Below, piece after piece: positions 51,778 through 58,911 of a stretch of 64,000 nucleotides of DNA. Under the pieces are notes generated by a model. That model was given only the letters and a program-made list of their open reading frames with translations, searched no databases and was not told the DNA's origin. Location: the NCBI GenBank assembly GCA_029960045.1, contig JASCOV010000002.1, positions 682,001 to 746,000 on the forward strand. The letters are read 5' to 3'. The position numbers and the translations under genes are program-made. The first letter of the stretch is position 1, and each line of letters opens with the position of its first letter. Origin of the DNA: Flavobacteriaceae bacterium PS02293. Its GTDB lineage: Bacteria > Bacteroidota > Bacteroidia > Flavobacteriales > Weeksellaceae.

Positions 51778-51886
51778 CAGCCCGACTTGAGTGGAAATCC
51801 TTTTTTGCGTGACTGCAATTTCTATTGAATTGGAAGTAGTCTGCAAAAAAGATTGGGAACGGAAGGCGGATAAAGCTGCCCAAAAT
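51778..51886 (-). repeat. Dispersed intergenic element, copy B (inverted relative to copy A)
   Basis: A 109-bp element running CAGCCCGACTTGAG to GCTGCCCAAAAT, the reverse complement of the shorter form of 49504-49688. The two face each other across the RsmI-like and AI-2E genes. Just before it lies a small hairpin AATTTCTA / TAGAAATT (51754-51775). Confidence 0.7.
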
Positions 51887-51901
51887 AATCAAATTTAAAC
51901 T

Positions 51902-52516
51902 ATGAAAAAATTAAGTTTCTTATTCGTTATATTTTCCTTATTTCTGAATGCTCAAACCAAAAAGGAAAACCTTGATGCCATCAAAAAATTTCAAAATAAT
52001 TTGAATAAAGAATATTTGAATCCAAAGGAATCGCCTTTGCGAGGTGATAATCTGACGAATTTCAAAAAGCATCCGTTCTTTCCAATCGATTTGAAATACA
52101 GAGTAACTGCAAAATTCTCAAAAACTGAAAATCCGATTCCTTTTGAATTGCCAACTTCTTCGGGGAAATTCAAACAATATCAAGAATTTGGAAAAGCGGA
52201 TTTTGTGATTGATGGAAAGAGTTATTCCCTAACTATTTATCAAAGCCTGGATCTGATGAAAATGGAGAAATATAAAGATTATCTTTTTCTGCCTTTTCGA
52301 GATGAAACGAATAGTAAAGAAACTTACGGAGGAGGAAAGTATATGGATCTGAGAATCCCAAAAAGCAACAAAATTGTATTGGATTTTAACCAGTCTTATC
52401 AGCCGTTTTGTGCTTATAATGCTTTTGATTACAATTGCCCAATTGTTCCGGAAGAAAACAAATTACCAGTAAGGATAGAAGCTGGCGTGATGTACGAAGA
52501 TGTTTATCATCATTAA
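51902..52516 (+). CDS. Exported DUF1684 family protein
   Basis: A 204-residue protein with a signal peptide (1-17, IFSLFLNAQ). The DUF1684 pattern is FKKHPFFPIDLKYRV, FELPTSSGKFKQYQEFGKADFVIDGK, LFLPFRDETNSKETYGGGKYMDL and the closing DFNQSYQPFCAYNAFDYNCPIVPEENKLPVRIEAGVM. The paired cysteines in the FCAYNA..YNCP block are family-typical. It probably works in the periplasm. The family's biochemical function is not established. Confidence 0.88.
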   Translation: MKKLSFLFVIFSLFLNAQTKKENLDAIKKFQNNLNKEYLNPKESPLRGDNLTNFKKHPFFPIDLKYRVTAKFSKTENPIPFELPTSSGKFKQYQEFGKADFVIDGKSYSLTIYQSLDLMKMEKYKDYLFLPFRDETNSKETYGGGKYMDLRIPKSNKIVLDFNQSYQPFCAYNAFDYNCPIVPEENKLPVRIEAGVMYEDVYHH

Positions 52517-52588
52517 GATTTCAACTTTAACTTCCTTTAACAGCGCGTTAGCACGAACCTTGAAACTTATCTCTCAAATCAAAAAATT

Positions 52589-52966
52589 ATGAGCGATAAA
52601 AAATTAGCCGGACTTTGGATAGATGGTACAAAAGCAATTGTAGTGAGTAATCACGATTCTCAGGAAGTTACAGAATTTGCAATTGTTGATACGGTAAAAG
52701 CAGAAATTCAGCACGGAAATTCAAGTGAAAATGCAGCGAACAATGCAGAGCAATCCAACAAATTAAAATTCTATAAAGAAATCGAAAAACTGATCACAAA
52801 CTCTACAGATCTCTATATAACTGGGCCGGGAACTTCACAGGAAGAATTACGAAATCATCTTTTGGATACAGCACAATACAAAAATCTGAATATCAAATTA
52901 GGAACAGATTCACAACTTAGCGATGAGCAAGTTCTTGAAGAAGTGAAAACGCATTTTCACGCATAA
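52589..52966 (+). CDS. Small eRF1-like (baeRF-type) domain protein
   Basis: A 125-residue soluble protein. It starts KLAGLWIDGTKAIVVSNHD, continues through a charged linker and ends with DLYITGPGTSQEELRNHLLDTAQYKNLNIKLGTDSQLSDEQVLEEVKTHF. This resembles the third domain of archaeo-eukaryotic release factor eRF1 (GPGxxKxE-type turn), as in bacterial eRF1-like proteins. The resemblance is by eye; a role at stalled ribosomes or in tRNA/ribosome protection is inference. A bidirectional terminator follows. Confidence 0.6.
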   Translation: MSDKKLAGLWIDGTKAIVVSNHDSQEVTEFAIVDTVKAEIQHGNSSENAANNAEQSNKLKFYKEIEKLITNSTDLYITGPGTSQEELRNHLLDTAQYKNLNIKLGTDSQLSDEQVLEEVKTHFHA

Positions 52967-52970
52967 AATT

Positions 52971-52997
52971 AAAGCGATCAAATTTTGATCGCTTTTT
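52971..52997. terminator. Bidirectional terminator between convergent genes
   Basis: The near-perfect palindrome AAAGCGATCAAA (52971-52982) / TTTGATCGCTTT (52984-52995) is followed by T on the plus strand and preceded by A-rich sequence. Confidence 0.85.
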
Positions 52998-53000
52998 TTA

Positions 53001-53492
53001 TTAGTCTTTTCTTAATCTGGATTTGACATTGTTTTGAGTAATAAAATTTCTCAGTTCTATTATTTCCTCTCGTGTGAAATTTTTTTTCTGAACCAAATTT
53101 GCAAGATTATTACTTTGATAAATAAGAAACCAATTTTTTAATTCTTTGACTCTATGAATATTAGTCCAGGAAATTTCTGATTGAAAAGTTTCTCCCGTAA
53201 TGTCTATTTTTTCTTTGTAAAATTCATAAAGAATACGCTCCTGCAAATTTTTATTGGTGTAAAATTCTTTTTTCATTTTAAGATATACTCTGATCGGAAA
53301 CCAAATCGTTACCAAGATGATTACAACTACAAAGAATATTGAAGTCTGATCTTTGTACAAAACGCCTTCAATATTATTGTTGAGTAAAATAATGATCGCA
53401 AGCGGTAAAAAATAAAAAGAAATTTTACTGGTAATTAACTGTAAGTTTAGATTTACATAATCTTTGAATTCAATTTTAGTTTTTATTTTCAT
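53001..53492 (-). CDS. YcxB-like membrane protein
   Basis: A 163-residue protein with two membrane helices (about 22-40 and 50-68). The cytoplasmic C-terminal YcxB-like domain has LYEFYKEKIDITGETFQSEISWTNIHRVKELKNWFLIYQS and the final FTREEIIELRNFI. It starts 14 bp after the MutS2 gene, so the two share a transcript. The function is unknown. Confidence 0.75.
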   Translation of the reverse strand: MKIKTKIEFKDYVNLNLQLITSKISFYFLPLAIIILLNNNIEGVLYKDQTSIFFVVVIILVTIWFPIRVYLKMKKEFYTNKNLQERILYEFYKEKIDITGETFQSEISWTNIHRVKELKNWFLIYQSNNLANLVQKKNFTREEIIELRNFITQNNVKSRLRKD

Positions 53493-53506
53493 CGAGTCGG
53501 TATTTC

Positions 53507-55654
53507 TTAAATCCTTTCCAATTCTCCGGAATCAATGGTAGTTTTGAAAGTCCCGTAATTCACGGTCACTTTACTTTTCTTGATTTCTTCGATAGTTCCA
53601 ACGCTTGTACTTCCCTTGATGCGGACTCGCTGACCAACTTTCATCCAGATTGCTCTTTCTGCAACGCGTTTTTCCTCTAATTTTTCGTTGGTTTCAACGA
53701 TTTTTTCCTGAACATCTTCTTTTTTCAGCTGTTGTGTGATTTTTCGTTTGATGACTTGCAGACGTTTGCTTTCGTCTTTGTCAACGCCCAGTTTTCTGTA
53801 TTTTTCCTGTTCCAGGATTTTCACGAAATCTTTCACCACATCTTTTCGGGATTTTCCTTTTACATAGCTGTCGATAAAGGTTTCTATCTTATTTCCGAAC
53901 TGAAGTTTTCTGTGTTCATCTTCATATAATTTCTGGAAATTATGAAGTTTCTGCTGAAGTTGTTCGTTCAGTTTGTGGAGATTGTCACGTTTGTCTTCTA
54001 CAGAATCTCGTTTTTCCGAAAGATCAGACTTTATTTTTTCAACTTCAAATTTCTCTTGTTGAAGTTTCACAATCGTTTTATCAAGATTCACAATGTCGTG
54101 TTCCACTTTTTTCTTAGCAGAATTGATGATGAATCTCGGAATTCGATTTTTCTCAGCCACTTCAAAAGTGAAAGAACTTCCGGCTTGTCCAACTTCCAGT
54201 TTGTACAACGGTTCAAGCGAATTTTCATCGAAAAGCATCGCAGCATTTGTAGCTGCGGGCAGATTTTCTACAACAATTTTGATGTTGGTGTAATGCGTTG
54301 TGATGATTCCGAAACTCTTTTTATCGTAGAAAAATTCCAGAAAACTTTCTGCCAAAGCACCTCCCAATTCCGGATCTGAACCTGTTCCGAACTCGTCAAT
54401 TAATAAAAGTGATCTTCCATCGGCTTCTTTGATCATTCCGGACATTTTCTTGAGTCGGGAAGAGTAAGTTGATAAATGATTTTCTATCGATTGATTATCG
54501 CCAATATCTGTCATTATTTTCTCGAAGAAAAACATCTCAGATTTTGGATGACAAGGAACTAAAATTCCGCTTTGAATCATTAATTGTAATAATCCAACGG
54601 TTTTCAATGTGATGGATTTTCCGCCGGCATTTGGTCCGGAAATACAGACGATTCGGTTGTGTTCTGTTAATGAAATGGTTTGTGAGAAGATTTCTTTTTT
54701 CTCTTTTTTATTTCTGATCCAAAGCAAAGGATGGAAAGCTTCCCTTAGTCTCAAAGTTTGATGGCGATTGATTTTTGGTAAAACACCATTAACTAATTCT
54801 GCAAATTTCGCTTTCGCTCGTATTAAATCTAAGTCAAAGATATAAGATTGATAATCTGAAAGCTGTGGTTGGAATTCTGCAAGTTCAGCGGTCAGTTTTC
54901 TAAGGATCTTATCGATTTCTTTTTTTTCTTCTTCCTGATTTTCTTTCAGTTTGAAGTAATGTTTGACAACGCTTTCCGGCTGAACAAACGTGATGGAGCC
55001 TGTTTTTGAAATTCCTAAAACCCGTCCTGCAACTCTCTTCTTGAATCCGGATTTTACTGCTAAAACACGCTGATCCTCAATAATGCTTTCCTTAATATCA
55101 TCCAAAAAATCACTTTGCCCGCAATTGAATAAAGCTCTGTTGAAATTTTCACTAATTGCTTTTCTGGCGTGTTGAATTTCTGTTCTCAAAGTTTTCAAAA
55201 TTGGCGAAGCTTCTGTCTTAACTTCTCCAAAACGGTTGAAGACTTTGTCTATTTTATCGACGATTTCTTTTCGGAATTCGAGGTGTTTGATTTCTTCCAG
55301 AAGGGTCGGGAAGATCTCAGAAAGTTGTGGGAAAAACCGTTGGAGTTTTCCGATTTGTTCCGTCATCGTTTTTATTCTGATAAAGGATTTGTTTTCCAGA
55401 CGAAAATTCTCGATCAGCATCAGTTTCAATTCTTCTTCGATGTCTTCATATTCATCAAATGGAACTGCGGCTGCACCTTCAAAACTTGAAAGGAACTCTG
55501 AGGTTTTTTTTAAAGATATTTCGGCTTCGTCAATCGGCATCGGACGAAGTTCCATTATTTTGTCTGCCGTTTTTGGCGAGAATGCGAAAGGGGCGATCTC
55601 CGAAAGAAGTTCCGGAAATTCTAATTCATTAAGGTCTGCTTGATTGATATTCAC
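53507..55654 (-). CDS. MutS2-like ATPase lacking the Smr nuclease domain
   Basis: A 715-residue MutS family protein. Core and lever helices span about 1-300 and the ATPase domain about 310-500, with Walker A CISGPNAGGKSITLKTVGLL, the DNQSIENHLSTYSSRLKKM signature, Walker B LLLIDEFGTGSDPELGGAL and the ITTHYTN switch. A long charged coiled coil (about 515-640) is followed by a KOW/SH3-like strand set (VGQRVRIKGSTSVGTIEEI) at the very end. Standard MutS2 continues into an Smr endonuclease domain, which is absent. MutS2 acts on recombination intermediates or rescues collided ribosomes. The start is a GTG at 55654. Confidence 0.9.
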   Translation of the reverse strand: MNINQADLNELEFPELLSEIAPFAFSPKTADKIMELRPMPIDEAEISLKKTSEFLSSFEGAAAVPFDEYEDIEEELKLMLIENFRLENKSFIRIKTMTEQIGKLQRFFPQLSEIFPTLLEEIKHLEFRKEIVDKIDKVFNRFGEVKTEASPILKTLRTEIQHARKAISENFNRALFNCGQSDFLDDIKESIIEDQRVLAVKSGFKKRVAGRVLGISKTGSITFVQPESVVKHYFKLKENQEEEKKEIDKILRKLTAELAEFQPQLSDYQSYIFDLDLIRAKAKFAELVNGVLPKINRHQTLRLREAFHPLLWIRNKKEKKEIFSQTISLTEHNRIVCISGPNAGGKSITLKTVGLLQLMIQSGILVPCHPKSEMFFFEKIMTDIGDNQSIENHLSTYSSRLKKMSGMIKEADGRSLLLIDEFGTGSDPELGGALAESFLEFFYDKKSFGIITTHYTNIKIVVENLPAATNAAMLFDENSLEPLYKLEVGQAGSSFTFEVAEKNRIPRFIINSAKKKVEHDIVNLDKTIVKLQQEKFEVEKIKSDLSEKRDSVEDKRDNLHKLNEQLQQKLHNFQKLYEDEHRKLQFGNKIETFIDSYVKGKSRKDVVKDFVKILEQEKYRKLGVDKDESKRLQVIKRKITQQLKKEDVQEKIVETNEKLEEKRVAERAIWMKVGQRVRIKGSTSVGTIEEIKKSKVTVNYGTFKTTIDSGELERI

Positions 55655-55658
55655 AATG

Positions 55659-55666
55659 CAAATTTA
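55659..55666 (-). promoter_or_regulatory. -7 box of the MutS2-like gene
   Basis: A perfect TAAATTTG on the minus strand ends 4 bp before the GTG start, so the message would be leaderless or nearly so. Confidence 0.45.
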
Positions 55667-55739
55667 CGAAATTGAAAACTTTATTTTTTAATGAAAACAA
55701 AAAGTTACAAATTGGAAATTTACTTGGGAATAAATAGGT

Positions 55740-55816
55740 CTTCGATTCTGCTCAGACTGACATCGTTAAAATTCTATCGGTTAGTATTAGGATTGTCATG
55801 CTGAGCGGAGTCGAAG
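55740..55816. repeat. REP-like dyad element, copy 3
   Basis: The arms 55740-55762 (starting CTTCGATTCTGCTCAG) and 55794-55816 (ending GAGCGGAGTCGAAG) flank a 31-bp centre. It occupies part of the 383-bp gap 55655-56037, which otherwise holds a decayed piece of the copy A/B element and the terminator of the YceI gene. Confidence 0.75.
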
Positions 55817-55920
55817 CAATTTTCGTTATAAAATAGTGTTTTCATTTGATTTTGATCTGAAAATTTCTGAAAATTTGGGGTCTTGTAGTTCAATTTGAAC
55901 AGATCCTGATGTAAAATAGA

Positions 55921-55952
55921 GGACAGCGGAAGACAGATAAAGACGCCCAAAT
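55921..55952 (-). repeat. Decayed fragment of the copy A/B intergenic element
   Basis: GCGGAAGACAGATAAAGACG followed by CCCAAAT resembles the end of copy B (GGAAGGCGGATAAAGCTG then CCCAAAAT) with several substitutions. Confidence 0.4.
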
Positions 55953-55954
55953 AT

Positions 55955-55991
55955 TAATAAAAAAACAACATCACCAGAAAAACCAGTGATG
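55955..55991 (-). terminator. Probable terminator of the YceI-porin-YceI operon
   Basis: On the minus strand, the stem CATCACYGG pairs imperfectly with CTGGTGATG around a short T loop and is followed by a T-run (55967-55957). Two mismatches lie near the loop. Confidence 0.55.
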
Positions 55992-56037
55992 CTGCGTTGA
56001 AAAATCTAATTATATGAAAAAGTTATTTGTTTGATTT

Positions 56038-56538
56038 TTAAATTTTTGTTGCTAAACTGAATGTCAGATCCAAGTCGTCTTTCACAACGATCATTCCGCC
56101 CATTTTTTTCGGAGGTATGATGTTGAAATCACTGAATTTTACATTCTTTTTGCCTATGAGTTTGTTGTTTTCTATTTCGAATTCTACATTGTATCTTCTA
56201 CTTTGATTCATCATTTTAACTTCTACAACAGCGATGAAATTTTTCTGAGTTTTAGTAAAGTTGATGAACTTGATTGTCATATTCGGATACTTGTCAGCAT
56301 TCAGTATTTTCTGAAAATCTTTGGTCATCATCTTGTTCCCGCAATCGAATTCATTGACTTTTAAAATGATATTCGGAAGATTTCTATCAGTGAAGGTGAA
56401 AACGCCGGCTTCTGCTTTGAATTTGTTATTCACACATTGAAACTTGTTTACGTTTGTGCTTCCATTGATTTGAACAAAGTTTTCCTGTGCATTGGCGAAA
56501 AATGTAATAAAACCGAAAAGCAGATATAAAAATTTCAT
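56038..56538 (-). CDS. Exported YceI family protein, second paralogue
   Basis: A 166-residue protein with a signal peptide (1-17, FGFITFFANAQ). The YceI-like beta-barrel is divergent: INGSTNVNKFQCVNNKF, a GNKMMTKDFQKILNADKYPNMTIKFINF core, and a closing KFSDFNIIPPKKMGGMIVVKDDLDLTFSLATKI. YceI proteins bind isoprenoid-like lipids in the periplasm. This copy departs from the canonical one at 57953-58489, with Cys26 and Cys59 possibly forming a disulphide. It is the last gene of the three-gene YceI-porin-YceI run. Confidence 0.8.
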   Translation of the reverse strand: MKFLYLLFGFITFFANAQENFVQINGSTNVNKFQCVNNKFKAEAGVFTFTDRNLPNIILKVNEFDCGNKMMTKDFQKILNADKYPNMTIKFINFTKTQKNFIAVVEVKMMNQSRRYNVEFEIENNKLIGKKNVKFSDFNIIPPKKMGGMIVVKDDLDLTFSLATKI

Positions 56539-56601
56539 GATGTTTGTTTTTTTTAAAACAGAGGAAACCGCTGAGCTTCCTCTGCTCCTGTTAACTGAAT
56601 A

Positions 56602-57915
56602 TTAGAAAGAAATCACCGCTTCTATCATATATCCTTTGAATTCACCTCCGTTTAAAATGTTGTTTGATGGATATCCGTCGTATTGTTGGTTCACGTATTC
56701 TGCTTTTGCAAGGATGTTTTTGGTCATAAACCAACCGCCGCCGATGTTGTATCTTTTGACAGTGATGTCTTCTCCTGAAACTAACTTGCCATCTGCCTGA
56801 TTGTAACGTCCTCCAAAATAGAAGCTGTCTTCTTTTCCGAAACGATACAATAGTTCTCCTGAATATTGGCTGTAAGTTCTTCTGTCGGTTTCATTCAGAT
56901 TTCTACCAGATGCATTTTCATAAGTTCCGAAGAATTCCAGTCCTTTATATCTTACAAATGGGTTGATCATAATTGATGTCATTTTATTGACAAAATCAGG
57001 GACTACTTTAGCTGAATTCAAGGTTGCTGCTCCTGTATTAGCTGCACCTGTTGAAGCAACTTTAGCACTTTCCATAACGAAATAATATCTAGAACCGGCT
57101 CTGTCTCCATTATAGAAATCCAATCTTGAGCTGTTGGCGTTATTATAGATAGATCCCGTTAATCTTACTCTCAGATCTTTGTTAACTTGTTTGTCGTAAC
57201 CTAATTTGGCGTAAACTGAAGGTGCTGTTCCACCGGTTGCGGTTTGGTTAAGTCTTCCATTAGAAGCTCCTACCATTCCTATAAAGCCATCTCTTCTGTA
57301 ATAAACCTCCATAAAAGGGAACGTTGCGTAAGCGTCCATTAGAAGATTTCCTGCAATGAATGGGTTGTTGATAGAATAAGCATTGTCTGTTCTTCTGAAA
57401 TGCGCATCACCATAATTAAGCTCATCTTGTCCCACTTTGATGGTTGCGTACTTCATCACGTCTTTTAGGAAATCTTTTTGGATAAAGTCCAGTTTATCAA
57501 TTTGTAAGTATCCACCTTTTACATAAGTTTCGTTATGGTGTCTAGAAGACAGGAATGTGCGTAAGTGTAAATTAATACCGTCATAAAGAGCAACGTCAAT
57601 ATCCAGGTTAGCTGTCGGAAGGTTAAAGTTATTGCTGACTTGGAATAGCTCATTAGCATTCACGCCAGTTGTTGGGTTAATTACCGGAGTTGCTGTGTTT
57701 TTATGGCTAAGACCTTGAAACTGTAATGCAAATGCACCTCCAACCCGTACTCTCAAATGATCAAAAGTCGTTACTGAATCTTTTGGATTTTCGAAAACAT
57801 TCATTCCGTTTTTGTCTCTGGGTTTCATGTTATCGAATTTATTTTCCTGTGCGAATCCAAATGTTGCGGTAAGTAAAGCTGCGATGAAGCCTGCTTTTAA
57901 TAGATTTCTTTTCAT
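56602..57915 (-). CDS. Outer-membrane porin-like beta-barrel protein
   Basis: A 437-residue exported protein with a signal peptide (1-22, LLTATFGFAQ). The rest is alternating amphipathic strands with Gly/Asn/Tyr turns, for example RVRVGGAFALQFQGL, YDGINLHLRTFLSSRHHNETYVKGGYLQIDKLDFI, MKYATIKVGQDELNYGDAHFRRTDNAYS, RYKGLEFFGTYENASG and the final YMIEAVISF ending in Phe, as outer-membrane barrels do. It resembles Bacteroidota porins of the OprO/OprP-like group, and the solute is unknown. It lies between two YceI genes (gaps of 63 and 37 bp), suggesting one operon. Confidence 0.78.
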   Translation of the reverse strand: MKRNLLKAGFIAALLTATFGFAQENKFDNMKPRDKNGMNVFENPKDSVTTFDHLRVRVGGAFALQFQGLSHKNTATPVINPTTGVNANELFQVSNNFNLPTANLDIDVALYDGINLHLRTFLSSRHHNETYVKGGYLQIDKLDFIQKDFLKDVMKYATIKVGQDELNYGDAHFRRTDNAYSINNPFIAGNLLMDAYATFPFMEVYYRRDGFIGMVGASNGRLNQTATGGTAPSVYAKLGYDKQVNKDLRVRLTGSIYNNANSSRLDFYNGDRAGSRYYFVMESAKVASTGAANTGAATLNSAKVVPDFVNKMTSIMINPFVRYKGLEFFGTYENASGRNLNETDRRTYSQYSGELLYRFGKEDSFYFGGRYNQADGKLVSGEDITVKRYNIGGGWFMTKNILAKAEYVNQQYDGYPSNNILNGGEFKGYMIEAVISF

Positions 57916-57952
57916 GATATTTAATATTATTCAGTTAATTTTTAAGATTGAT

Positions 57953-58489
57953 TTACTCTGCTGTGATGTTTACTTTTACAGTAACAACATCTCCGGTTTT
58001 GATTCCCATAAATCCCGGGCGATCCATCCCGTATTCAGATAATTTTACAGTTTCGGTTCCGTCTATGATGTAAGCGTTTCCTTTTTTTACGATTGAGACC
58101 GGGAAAGAAACATTTTTAGACGCTCCAGCGATGGTTAGTTTTCCTGTTGCATTGCTTTTTCCAAGATTAATAGAAGTTGCTGTGAAGGTTACATTTGGTG
58201 CTTTGTCAGCCTTCAAAGCTTCGTAAGCTTTCTTTTCCATCGTTTTTCCTTTTTCAGCTTTGATTGTTTTTACAGGCACATTAAAAGTGACATTGGTAAT
58301 CGCATTACCTGTTACGGTTCCTGAGAATGTTGCGGTAGAACCAGTCATTTCCCAATCGTGCATCGGGGATGTTCCGGAAATAGCGATTGTTGCAGTTTTC
58401 TGGGTTAATTTTTGAGCATTTGATAATTGAGCCAAACATAATGTACCGAATGCTAATGTAACTGTGATTAGATTTTTCATTGTTTTCAT
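57953..58489 (-). CDS. Exported YceI family protein
   Basis: A 178-residue protein. The signal peptide is 1-25 (TLAFGTLCLAQLSNA). The canonical YceI barrel has TATIAISGTSPMHDWEMTGSTATFSGTV, a KTIKAEKGKTMEKKAYEALKADKAPNVTFTATSI block, LTIAGASKNVSFPV and the closing GIKTGDVVTVKVNITAE. YceI proteins bind polyisoprenoid or fatty-acyl ligands, and in flavobacteria are often expressed under stress. It is the first gene of the operon, with a perfect -7 box upstream. The ATG at 58480 is an alternative three codons in. Confidence 0.9.
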   Translation of the reverse strand: MKTMKNLITVTLAFGTLCLAQLSNAQKLTQKTATIAISGTSPMHDWEMTGSTATFSGTVTGNAITNVTFNVPVKTIKAEKGKTMEKKAYEALKADKAPNVTFTATSINLGKSNATGKLTIAGASKNVSFPVSIVKKGNAYIIDGTETVKLSEYGMDRPGFMGIKTGDVVTVKVNITAE

Positions 58490-58539
58490 TTTCGTAAATT
58501 TTAATTGTTATAATTGTTTATATTTCATTATTGATAGGA

Positions 58540-58547
58540 CAAAGGTA
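58540..58547 (-). promoter_or_regulatory. -7 box of the YceI operon
   Basis: A perfect TACCTTTG on the minus strand, about 50 bp before the ATG at 58489. No -33 TTG at the usual spacing, suggesting need for an activator. Confidence 0.55.
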
Positions 58548-58625
58548 TGGGTGTGTTAATAATTTTGCTATTTTTTTATAATGACAAAAATCTTATCAAT
58601 GTCTTCTGTTGTGATATTGATAAAT

Positions 58626-58650
58626 AAAATCGATAAGTGTTATCGATTTT
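58626..58650. promoter_or_regulatory. Perfect 25-bp palindrome in the divergent region (candidate operator)
   Basis: AAAATCGATAA (58626-58636) and TTATCGATTTT (58640-58650) are exact reverse complements around GTG. It lies 78 bp upstream of the YceI -7 box, inside the 422-bp gap (58490-58911) between the YceI operon and the antiporter. The remainder of the gap is very AT-rich and holds only the two promoters. Confidence 0.5.
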
Positions 58651-58882
58651 GACTAAATGTTAATATTTTATTAATTTATGATTTGTCTTTTATTGGTAAT
58701 GGTTAATGAATAATTAGATATGATATTTGTTAGGTCTCTAATTAATGACTAAAATCAGTATTGGTATTTTTGAATATTTATAAAAAATGTTAAATTATTA
58801 ATGATTTAATAAATCAGTATGACCAATGTCATATTCAGATTTAATTCAAAAAAATGTATTTTAAAGAAGTCATTCTAATTGC

Positions 58883-58890
58883 TATTTTTG
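58883..58890 (+). promoter_or_regulatory. -7 box of the Na+/H+ antiporter gene
   Basis: A perfect TATTTTTG, 21 bp before the ATG at 58912, with no obvious -33 element. Confidence 0.55.
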
Positions 58891-58911
58891 TTTATCAAAC
58901 ACAGATTTTAA

